DNA of 20,918 nucleotides, taken from contig CAMWVF010000003.1 in the NCBI GenBank assembly GCA_947177545.1, forward strand, positions 1 to 20,918, given 5' to 3'. Source of the stretch: an uncultured Clostridia bacterium (GTDB taxonomy: Bacteria > Bacillota > Clostridia > Oscillospirales > Ruminococcaceae). Below are positions 14,658 through 19,401 of this stretch, in pieces; position 1 is the first letter of the stretch, and each line of letters starts with the position of its first letter. The translations under genes and the position numbers were made by a program. Below the pieces are notes generated by a model that saw nothing but the letters and a program-made list of their open reading frames with translations, was not told the DNA's origin and ran no database searches.

Positions 14658-15500
14658 TTAGTACGGATTGTACCCGCCTGCCGCATAGGCGTTAGGGTCG
14701 AAGTAGTTATCCGTAGGTGGCGGGGGCGGTGCATAGTCCTGCTGCTGAGCTGGGTAACCCTGCTGCTGTGGTGCAGCCTGATTAGGCGGGGGAGCGTAGC
14801 CCTGCTGAGGCGGGTACCCCTGGGGCTGTGTTGCCTGTGTCTGCTGCTGGGGATATGCATTCTGCTGTTGAGGGGGATAGGGGGTCTGCTGCTGAGGCTG
14901 GGCATACTGAGGAGTCTGGGCATACTGAGGTGCGGGAGCTGAATAGCCGCCGCCACCGAAGTCGGAGAAATCGTCCGCGGCATCGCTCTGACCGCCGAGT
15001 GCTTCGCCGTCTCTTGTCAGCATAATGTTGCCAAGGGAGCAAGCAACTCCTCGGTTTCCGTTGGCATCATAAGGGTAAAAGTTTATCATGGCTACTGCAT
15101 AGTCGCCGCTTTTGTAAGAACCAGGAGGCAGCTCACAATTGATATTGGACTGGTGTACCACCTGCGGTTTAAGCTTTGACTTGGCGGAAATGACCCAGTG
15201 TCCCTTGCATTCTTCACCGTAAGGTTCTCCGCTTCTTTCGCGGACGCCGTCGCCGTCATGGATAGGTACCGAGAGGGTCGGAGGACACGCACCTTTCCAC
15301 TGGTTGCTGATACCCTCCTGTCTTGCGGCGTTGATAGCCTGCATTATTTCGTTGTAGCAGTTTACCTGGGTTTTCGGAAGCAGAAGCGTTGCCTGATACT
15401 TTGGTTCCTGCTGACCGTCCTGCGAATAAGGCGTATCAAGGTGGATATAACTGAGGCGTACCTCTGCTGTTCTTACTTTTTTAGGATCACCTTTAAACAT
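14658..15500 (-). CDS. DUF2815 family protein, ssDNA-binding-like, with P/Q/Y-rich tail
   Basis: A 280-residue protein. ATG at 15500 has AAGGAGG nine bases upstream; the TTG at 15506 is too close to it. Residues 1-170 show the DUF2815 pattern: RTAEVRLSYIHLDTP (10-24), KYQATLLLPKTQ (34-45), GHWVISAKSK (100-109) and GDYAVAMINFYPYDANGNRG (132-151). The family is related to the gp2.5 OB-fold of phage ssDNA-binding proteins and always sits next to DUF2800 and polA. An acidic patch (DDFSDF, 176-181) and a low-complexity tail of about 95 residues rich in Pro, Gln, Tyr and Ala follow; such tails in SSBs recruit partners. It begins two bases after the DUF2800 stop. Confidence 0.9.
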   Translation of the reverse strand: MFKGDPKKVRTAEVRLSYIHLDTPYSQDGQQEPKYQATLLLPKTQVNCYNEIMQAINAARQEGISNQWKGACPPTLSVPIHDGDGVRERSGEPYGEECKGHWVISAKSKLKPQVVHQSNINCELPPGSYKSGDYAVAMINFYPYDANGNRGVACSLGNIMLTRDGEALGGQSDAADDFSDFGGGGYSAPAPQYAQTPQYAQPQQQTPYPPQQQNAYPQQQTQATQPQGYPPQQGYAPPPNQAAPQQQGYPAQQQDYAPPPPPTDNYFDPNAYAAGGYNPY

Positions 15501-15502
15501 AA

Positions 15503-16837
15503 TCAATTACCTCCTTGGTTTTTAGTATTGGTTTGTGGGTTTTCGTTCGGGGGATCGCTTGGCTTGTCCTGCGGAACTGCCATGTCGGCGAAGTCAGATG
15601 CGGCGCTGGCGTCTATAGCCTTGCGAGGATCCGATTCGGGTACCACGGCAGGCTTACCCTGCGACTTCGTCATATAAGGCTCGCAAGCCGCGTCGAACAC
15701 TTTCTTGCCCACAAGCTTTGACGCTTCGGTTATGCCGAGCGGTACCCGAGAGTAAAACATCTCCTTGTCAAGCTTAGCGGCTTCGCTCAAAGCCTCATAA
15801 GCCTTGTCAACGTCTGTGAATACTCTGGTTGACCGTCCCGCGACCAGCTTCCAGCCCTTGACGGGTACGTTCTTTTTCAGCAGAGCTTCAACCTGCTTAT
15901 CGAGCTTTTTAAGCCACGAGGAAAGCTCCTGCGTCTTGGTGTACAATTCGCCGAGTTCGTCGGGGGAAAGAGTATCGATCTCGATGTCCTTGTATTCGGT
16001 TTGATAATCGGCGTACACAGCGGCGAATTTTTCCCGCCAAGCGGCGCAGTACGCATAGTTGAGGCAAAAAGCGTCCTTGCACCAATGCCCAGGAACGCGA
16101 TCCCTGCACCCGCTTTGGATTTTTGATACCGCAGGCTTGACTTGTGTTTCGATCCAGTCGGTCAGCTCGTCTTTGGAAATGACGTCCGTGGAGATCAAGT
16201 TGATGTTCGGCTGAACGATGCACATGACGATCTTCTTGATGTCGTAAAGGAACGGCATTACTACGGAATGAAGCGCGCCGTAAGCATAAAGCCTCATCTG
16301 CGGATTGTTTTTCGCCGAAACAGCCACTCCCTGACCGTTCTTGTAGTCAACTACCGTCAGGGTATCGCCGCCGAGAAGCACACAGTCGGACGTACCGAAG
16401 CCGTCTTCACCGCATATATCCTCGTACCTGACAAGCTGTTCAATGTACGCGATAGGCTCAACGGTGTAATGCTCCATGCTCAGTTCTTTCACGGTCTGGA
16501 GATATGTTTCGCTGTTCGACAGCATATCCGCCGTAAAGAGCTCGTGCGCCTTAATGGCGTCCAGCCTGTTTTGGTACTCTTCCGCTGTTATTTGGCTGAA
16601 GTACAGCTTAAGCTTTATCTCGCACAGCTCATGGGCAAGGTGCCCTGTTTCGGCGTACACAGAGGATTTGTCGGGAATAGTATTTCGTGCAATTGCCGAA
16701 TAAGGGCAGCGAAGCCACGAATGCGAGGCGGACGGTCCGAAAAATTTGGAGTGTTCCATAGGCGTTCCCGCGGAAACCGCTGTATCAGCCTCTAAGGCGT
16801 TTTTTCCAGTATTCTCTAAGTTCGTCTGTCCACTCAT
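15503..16837 (-). CDS. DUF2800 family PD-(D/E)XK nuclease-like protein with probable Fe-S cluster
   Basis: A 444-residue protein; ATG at 16837 overlaps the previous stop (ATGA). Nuclease features: SASHSWLRCPYS (37-48), GHLAHELCE (65-73), then GFGTSDCVLL (147-156, Asp151) and TVVDYKNGQG (161-170, Asp164 and Lys166), followed by NPQMRLYAYGA. This is the RecB/Cas4-like order. Four cysteines are placed as in Fe-S nucleases such as AddB, Dna2 and Cas4: one early (Cys44) and three late (Cys253, Cys258, Cys264 in WCKDAFCLNYAYC). It probably processes DNA ends with the adjacent ssDNA-binding protein. Family and cluster placement are recognisable; biochemical activity is inferred. The last 40 residues are a Pro/Asn-rich tail. 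Confidence 0.9.
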   Translation of the reverse strand: MSGQTNLENTGKNALEADTAVSAGTPMEHSKFFGPSASHSWLRCPYSAIARNTIPDKSSVYAETGHLAHELCEIKLKLYFSQITAEEYQNRLDAIKAHELFTADMLSNSETYLQTVKELSMEHYTVEPIAYIEQLVRYEDICGEDGFGTSDCVLLGGDTLTVVDYKNGQGVAVSAKNNPQMRLYAYGALHSVVMPFLYDIKKIVMCIVQPNINLISTDVISKDELTDWIETQVKPAVSKIQSGCRDRVPGHWCKDAFCLNYAYCAAWREKFAAVYADYQTEYKDIEIDTLSPDELGELYTKTQELSSWLKKLDKQVEALLKKNVPVKGWKLVAGRSTRVFTDVDKAYEALSEAAKLDKEMFYSRVPLGITEASKLVGKKVFDAACEPYMTKSQGKPAVVPESDPRKAIDASAASDFADMAVPQDKPSDPPNENPQTNTKNQGGN

Positions 16838-17511
16838 ACGTAGCACCCCAACTCTCTAAGATAATTTGCAAATTCTGGTATCGACGCGTCGGGTAAAGCG
16901 GTGACGGCGTCAACACCGAACCGAGCAAGTAATTCCCGTACCTGAATCTGATGGGCTTGGGAGCTACTGGCAAACAGCTGCAGCGCGTTCATCAGCTTAT
17001 CCCTCTGTATAACAGGAGCGGAAGCGGACGGTATCGCATTCGGCGCAGGGGTATATGCTATGGACGTCTGCTGATAATTAGGCTGCTGCGCGGATTGCGG
17101 CGCTGGCTGGGCTTGAGGCTGCGGCTGCTGAGGAACTTGCTGAGGCGCGGCGGAAGCTTGCGGAGCAGGCGGAACTGGCGGCTGTTGAGGCGGGGGCTGT
17201 ACCGACGGCGCAGGCTGAGTGGGCTGCGCATACTGCTGATACGGAGCAGGCGCGCCGCTTCTTGCATTCGGGGGAACGGCGGAAGCGTCGGGGTTGGAGA
17301 CGTGCGGTGGATTAAGGTTCAAAGGCTCTGCCGCGGGGCGGCTCGAACCGTCGGGGGAGTACTCTGTCCACTGTTCGGGGTGGTTTCTGAGGCTGTCGCT
17401 AAGCTGCTGCATACTTTCAGCGCTGAGCTTGTCGAAGTACTCGATCATCTTGGCAGCCATAGCGGAGTTGGCGCACATGAACGATACTGTTATTCCGTTT
17501 GTATTTTGCAT
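16834..17511 (-). CDS. Phage protein with P/Q/A-rich linker between two small domains, 225 aa
   Basis: ATG at 17511 has AAAGGTAGG five bases upstream. Residues 1-50 form a short helical domain (MAAKMIEYFDKLSAESMQQL), residues about 60-165 are low complexity in Pro, Gln, Ala and Ser, and residues 170-225 are a second helical domain (LMNALQLFASSSQ to IPEFANYLRELGC). The C-terminal domain looks like the small helical module at the ends of several phage recombination-associated proteins, with a 'R...L..FGV.AV..LP....P.F...LR.LG' pattern. It is the first large product of the replication block and is coupled to the DUF2800 gene (ATGA). The role is unknown; a scaffold or adaptor fits the linker. Confidence 0.72.
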   Translation of the reverse strand: MQNTNGITVSFMCANSAMAAKMIEYFDKLSAESMQQLSDSLRNHPEQWTEYSPDGSSRPAAEPLNLNPPHVSNPDASAVPPNARSGAPAPYQQYAQPTQPAPSVQPPPQQPPVPPAPQASAAPQQVPQQPQPQAQPAPQSAQQPNYQQTSIAYTPAPNAIPSASAPVIQRDKLMNALQLFASSSQAHQIQVRELLARFGVDAVTALPDASIPEFANYLRELGCYV

Positions 17512-17528
17512 TAAAACCTACCTTTCTA

Positions 17529-17560
17529 CTTGAAAAATGTCAAGCTTGACAAATATCAAG
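17529..17560. repeat. Palindromic operator-like site over the -35 box of the plus-strand promoter
   Basis: A perfect 14-bp palindrome TGTCAAGCTTGACA (17538-17551) lies inside a wider dyad: CTTGA at 17529-17533 and TCAAG at 17556-17560 are placed exactly symmetrically. Its right half is the -35 hexamer of the plus-strand promoter, so a bound dimer would block RNA polymerase. The site also sits 18 bases upstream of the AUG of the minus-strand P/Q-rich gene. Which protein binds is unknown; the CI-like and Cro-like proteins in this window are candidates. Confidence 0.6.
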
Positions 17561-17574
17561 ATTTATTGTATAAT
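17546..17574 (+). promoter_or_regulatory. Consensus sigma-70/A promoter, plus strand
   Basis: TTGACA (17546-17551), a spacer of exactly 17 bases, and TATAAT (17569-17574): all twelve consensus bases are present. It points rightward, against the surrounding minus-strand operon, with no plus-strand protein gene downstream. Transcription would begin near 17580-17582. It is followed within 90 bases by a strong terminator, so it most likely makes a short RNA. Confidence 0.8.
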
Positions 17575-17580
17575 TAAAAA

Positions 17581-17671
17581 TGTAGATACGAACAGAGACT
17601 ATTAGTCCTCTGTTTCATACGATAACAAGAAGCTTTCCGAATTGGTAGTTGGGGGAGCTTCTTTTATTTTT
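17581..17671 (+). ncRNA. Predicted ~90-nt antisense small RNA
   Basis: Bounded by a consensus promoter on the left and a terminator on the right, with no plus-strand ORF of useful length. The predicted RNA has a 5' hairpin (AACAGAG 17591-17597 with CTCTGTT 17608-17614, with ACT/AGT pairing inside after one bulged base) and ends in the terminator stem. It is perfectly complementary to the operon transcript between the 110-residue gene and the P/Q-rich gene, including the last codon of the former, so cis-antisense control is the simplest reading. A trans target in the host is equally possible. Start and end are estimated from the signals, not measured. Confidence 0.65.
17627..17671 (+). terminator. 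Intrinsic terminator of the plus-strand RNA
   Basis: The arms 17627-17638 (AAGAAGCTTTCC) and 17652-17663 (GGGGAGCTTCTT) form a 12-bp stem with two G-U pairs and a 13-base loop, followed by TTATTTTT (17664-17671). Read on the minus strand, the stem is followed by mixed sequence with no U-run, so it should not stop the operon. Its tail overlaps the stop codon of the minus-strand gene ending at 17664. Confidence 0.75.
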
Positions 17672-17996
17672 GACGCCGAGGAACCTTATAGATAAAATCC
17701 TCATTGTCATCACAGATTCCATAGTAGTCGTCGGTCCTTGTGAAGTTGTAATGAATACCCGTGAAGGCTTCTATAGCTTCTATGTAGCCGTCAAGCCTTG
17801 CAAGGTAAAGGGATTTTCGCAATTCGCTGAGTTGGTGCTCCTCGATCTGTTTGCCAGGTCGGCAAGTGTTACAGGCGTCTTCAAGCCAGTCAGCATACCT
17901 GCAAACCGAATTGAACAGCTCGTGGACTTCCTTGCACCATTTGGGTATATCGGACTTTGCTGAAGAATGCTTCTTCAGCTGGACTTTATGTGGCAT
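17664..17996 (-). CDS. Hypothetical phage protein, 110 aa
   Basis: ATG at 17996 with GGAAAGG about eleven bases upstream, 21 bases after the stop of the small membrane protein gene. The protein is helical and contains a cysteine-rich helix segment (WCKEVHELFNSVCRYADWLEDACNTCR, about residues 20-46, four Cys), then a charged helix (EEHQLSELRKSLYLARLDGYIEAIEAF) and the acidic DDYYGICDDNEDF. The four cysteines could bind a metal but are not in a classic finger spacing. I do not recognise it. The predicted antisense RNA is complementary to the region directly after it. Confidence 0.68.
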   Translation of the reverse strand: MPHKVQLKKHSSAKSDIPKWCKEVHELFNSVCRYADWLEDACNTCRPGKQIEEHQLSELRKSLYLARLDGYIEAIEAFTGIHYNFTRTDDYYGICDDNEDFIYKVPRRQK

Positions 17997-18017
17997 AAGA
18001 TTTCAAACCTTTCCAGT

Positions 18018-18254
18018 TCAAGCGCTTTTATGCTTGAGACTTTGAATATAATGGCGCAAGGATGTTTTTCGGGCTTTGCACCTTTTTATGTTGTGGATAA
18101 TACATTCAGCGGCGTTTATCGCTGCAGCAACGGCGAAAAAGGAAACTATCACGGCGGCTGTGCTGTCGTTGGGGTCTGCTATGCCTGTAAAAGCTGCAAG
18201 CACAGCGAAAATGATAAAACATACTATTGAGGGCATTGCGTTTTTGGACTTCAT
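18018..18254 (-). CDS. Small two-helix membrane protein, 78 aa
   Basis: ATG at 18254 is seven bases after GAGGAGG and overlaps the previous stop (ATGA). Two hydrophobic segments are clear: residues about 8-25 (PSIVCFIIFAVLAAFTGIA) and about 32-48 (AAVIVSFFAVAAAINAA), joined by a short polar turn with ADPNDS. A basic cytoplasmic tail follows (IKRCKARKTSLRH). The layout indicates an inner-membrane hairpin protein. Early phage membrane proteins of this size often act in exclusion or host modification, but nothing in the sequence points to one role. Confidence 0.7.
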   Translation of the reverse strand: MKSKNAMPSIVCFIIFAVLAAFTGIADPNDSTAAVIVSFFAVAAAINAAECIIHNIKRCKARKTSLRHYIQSLKHKSA

Positions 18255-18496
18255 GCGGCATCCTCCTCTACAAAAAGTTCGGGAAATCTCTTTTCGGCAA
18301 GAGCCTTGGTTTTGGGATCGTTACAGTTGTATTCGAAGAACTTTTTCTTATCTTTGCGAGTTGCCTTGCGTGTAACCTTGTCTGAGGAATAGATCACCTC
18401 TGCAGGCGGCAAGTCGGAAAACAAGAACTTAGGGTCAACTTTCAAGTCAAATTGCTCTACTATGTCAAAATTGATCTTTGCTTTGATTTTCAACAA
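18251..18496 (-). CDS. Hypothetical small basic protein, 81 aa
   Basis: There is no ATG at the 5' end. The frame opens with TTG TTG at 18496-18491, ten to thirteen bases after AAGGAAGG, so a TTG start is the likely choice. The product begins LKIKAKINFDIVEQFDLKVD (beta-type), then a basic segment DKVTRKATRKDKKKFFEYN, and an acidic end. A nucleic-acid-binding role would fit the basic patch, but no family is recognised. It is coupled to the membrane protein gene by ATGA. Confidence 0.65.
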   Translation of the reverse strand: MLKIKAKINFDIVEQFDLKVDPKFLFSDLPPAEVIYSSDKVTRKATRKDKKKFFEYNCNDPKTKALAEKRFPELFVEEDAA

Positions 18497-18606
18497 TATG
18501 TATCAACCTTCCTTTCTTTGTTGGTCGTAGGGCTTGTAACGTATGCTCGTTGACCTTTCGGTCGACGTCTCCGCACAGCCCGCCAATCATCGGGATCGGT
18601 ACACAT
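18490..18606 (-). CDS. Possible small basic ORF, 38 aa (weak)
   Basis: A 39-codon frame from ATG 18606 to TGA 18490 between the 39-residue protein and the 81-residue protein. It is strongly basic (WRAVRRRRPKGQRAY) and its stop overlaps the TTG start of the next gene, as expected of coupled genes. Against it, no Shine-Dalgarno sequence precedes the ATG, and the stretch also contains a hairpin (18548-18567, stem of 8 with a 4-base loop). This 124-base stretch may therefore be leader RNA rather than coding sequence. Confidence 0.28.
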   Translation of the reverse strand: MCTDPDDWRAVRRRRPKGQRAYVTSPTTNKERKVDTYC

Positions 18607-18620
18607 AAGCCGTGCGGTAT

Positions 18621-18740
18621 TCAGTTGTCAAGGTACTTTTGGGGGATCGGCTTGTCAACGCTGCCATTGACAAGCTTAGGCAGCCACACGCTTTGTACGT
18701 GTTGCACGTGGCGCTTTCCCGCCGTTTGCAGTGGTTTCAT
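18621..18740 (-). CDS. Small hypothetical protein, 39 aa
   Basis: ATG at 18740 has AGGAG nine bases upstream and lies 15 bases after the Cro-like gene stop. The 39-residue product begins MKPLQTAGKRHVQHVQSVWL and is basic in its N-terminal half, ending PIPQKYLDN. The spacing and ribosome binding site make it a credible gene. It carries within its coding sequence a perfect 8-bp inverted repeat (18651-18658 with 18667-18674). The function is unknown. Confidence 0.55.
   Translation of the reverse strand: MKPLQTAGKRHVQHVQSVWLPKLVNGSVDKPIPQKYLDN
18651..18674. repeat. Inverted repeat CTTGTCAA / TTGACAAG
   Basis: CTTGTCAA (18651-18658) and TTGACAAG (18667-18674) are perfect reverse complements around an 8-base centre, inside the 39-residue ORF. 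Another TGTCAAG lies 19 bases further left (18626-18632). The half-site resembles the TGTCAAG palindrome at 17538-17551, so it may be a regulator binding site or simply an RNA hairpin. Confidence 0.4.
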
Positions 18741-18755
18741 TGAAATCAACTCCTG

Positions 18756-18977
18756 TTATGCGGTAACCTCCTTGGTTTTGTCAGGACCGTAGACAAGGTC
18801 GTTGACAGAGCAGTCAAGGGTAGAGGCGAGGTTCTTGAGTGTAGCAAGCGTAGGAGTGCGGGTCCCCAGTTCGAAAGCGGACACATAGGAACGTGCTACT
18901 CCACACTTGTCCGCCAACTCCTGCTGGGTAAGACCTGCCTTAGCTCGGAAATAATATAGGTTGTCTTTGAAAGCCAT
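18756..18977 (-). CDS. Cro-like XRE-family HTH regulator
   Basis: A 73-residue single-domain helix-turn-helix protein; ATG at 18977 has GGAGG seven bases upstream. The HTH is residues 15-40: GLTQQELADKCGVARSYVSAFE, with recognition helix around VARSYVSAFE, followed by TPTLATLKNLASTLDCSVNDLV, the standard XRE helices 4-5. It is the first substantial gene of the leftward early operon, divergent from the larger CI-like repressor, which is the normal position of Cro. It would bind operators in 18978-19401 and turn down the repressor or early genes. Confidence 0.88.
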   Translation of the reverse strand: MAFKDNLYYFRAKAGLTQQELADKCGVARSYVSAFELGTRTPTLATLKNLASTLDCSVNDLVYGPDKTKEVTA

Positions 18978-19000
18978 GTGTATACCTCCTTTTCATTTCC

Positions 19001-19035
19001 CATTGCCGTAGCCGTGCTTTCTTGCGGCGGCAATG
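19001..19035 (-). promoter_or_regulatory. Leader hairpin just upstream of the cro-like ribosome binding site
   Basis: CATTGCCG (19001-19008) and CGGCAATG (19028-19035) form a perfect 8-bp stem with a 19-base loop that can pair further (CCG with CGG). It ends 14-15 bases before the GGAGG of the Cro-like gene and follows the leader ORF stop by 18 bases. No U-run follows, so it is not a terminator; control of translation or RNA stability is possible. Confidence 0.45.
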
Positions 19036-19052
19036 ATCTGTACATAGAATAT

Positions 19053-19124
19053 TTACAAGTGTGTAACACCTAGCGGGTTAATGAGATTCGGAAGTGCTGT
19101 ATAATGTAAGTGTAGGGAAAACAT
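19053..19124 (-). CDS. Possible leader peptide, 23 aa
   Basis: ATG at 19124 has a full GGAGG exactly eight bases upstream, as good as any ribosome binding site in the window, and runs 23 codons to TAA. It begins MFSLHLHYTALPNLINPLGV and has no cluster of one regulatory amino acid apart from four leucines early on. It lies inside the 5' leader of the early operon between the promoter and the Cro-like gene. It could set ribosome traffic over the downstream hairpin (19001-19035). It may also be an unannotated small protein. Confidence 0.42.
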   Translation of the reverse strand: MFSLHLHYTALPNLINPLGVTHL

Positions 19125-19202
19125 GATACACACCTCCAGCATTGGGGGCTCTTTCGCTATGCTCTGGGGTGCTACATTGTGTCAAGCCTGCTGAGGAAGT
19201 TG

Positions 19203-19233
19203 GCTCATCATTTTGTGAATCGTTTCGATGAGC
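19203..19233 (-). promoter_or_regulatory. 5'-end hairpin of the early transcript
   Basis: GCTCATC (19203-19209) pairs perfectly with GATGAGC (19227-19233) across a 17-base loop. The estimated transcript start is near 19235, so this stem would be at the very 5' end of the early mRNA, where hairpins commonly protect RNA from decay. One copy of the direct repeat (19206-19219) is within it, so it could equally be protein-binding DNA. Confidence 0.4.
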
Positions 19234-19241
19234 TTGTCTCA

Positions 19242-19270
19242 ATTCTATCATATTATGAGGAATGTGTCAA
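19242..19270 (-). promoter_or_regulatory. Strong leftward early promoter
   Basis: On the minus strand, TTGACA (19270-19265), a 17-base spacer, and TAGAAT (19247-19242): eleven of twelve consensus bases. Transcription would start near 19235 and read through the leader into the Cro-like gene and the whole replication operon. No other good leftward promoter is seen in the control region. The near-identical repeats on both sides make it the likely target of repression by the CI-like protein. Confidence 0.8.
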
Positions 19271-19327
19271 GAGAATTTACATCATTTTATGAAATATTTT
19301 TTTGTTCTATGATTTGCATAACTTATC

Positions 19328-19358
19328 TTAGGCAAACTTAGTTATCTTGTCCTAAAAT
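19328..19358 (+). promoter_or_regulatory. Candidate repressor promoter with overlapping dyad
   Basis: TTAGGCAA (19328-19335) and TTGTCCTAA (19347-19355) form an imperfect dyad (half-site TTAGG-A-CAA). Overlapping it is a plausible rightward promoter: TAGGCA (19329-19334, 4 of 6), 18 bases, TAAAAT (19353-19358, 5 of 6), about 40 bases before the repressor ATG. The overlap would suit autoregulation. The promoter is weak by sequence alone. Confidence 0.35.
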
Positions 19359-19401
19359 AATGAATAATTGTTAAAAATAACCAGTAAGGGAGAATAAGGC
19401 T

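Larger units (their letters stand above)
18978..19401. other. Divergent lysogeny control region
   Basis: These 424 bases separate the Cro-like and CI-like genes. They contain the leftward promoter (19242-19270), a 14-bp near-perfect direct repeat flanking it (19206-19219 and 19280-19293), a dyad over a candidate rightward promoter (19328-19355), hairpins at 19203-19233 and 19001-19035, and a short leader ORF (19053-19124). No longer gene is visible. A-rich, AT-rich sequence dominates 19240-19400, as expected of a switch region. Confidence 0.7.

Noticed and set aside
14700..14950. Repetitive short units resembling a tandem array or CRISPR
   Set aside because: The repeats are irregular Pro/Gln/Tyr codons in frame with the DUF2815 tail, with no constant spacer length or conserved repeat unit.
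16951..17514. 187-residue plus-strand frame rich in Arg, Leu and Gly
   Set aside because: It is the complement of the Pro/Gln/Ala codons of the P/Q-rich protein; its composition follows from that and it has no start signal.
17627..17663. The 12-bp stem as terminator of the minus-strand operon
   Set aside because: On the minus strand the stem is followed by GTTATCG-type sequence without a U-run, and coupled genes continue downstream.
19077..19105. TATAAT at 19100-19105 as a second plus-strand promoter
   Set aside because: At 16-18 bases upstream no hexamer matches TTGACA at more than two or three positions and there is no TG extension; nothing obvious is transcribed from it.
19285..19313. 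TATGAT at 19308-19313 as the repressor promoter
   Set aside because: The best -35 candidate is TTTTAT (2 of 6). The TAGGCA/TAAAAT pair nearer the gene is slightly better, and only that one is listed, with low confidence.
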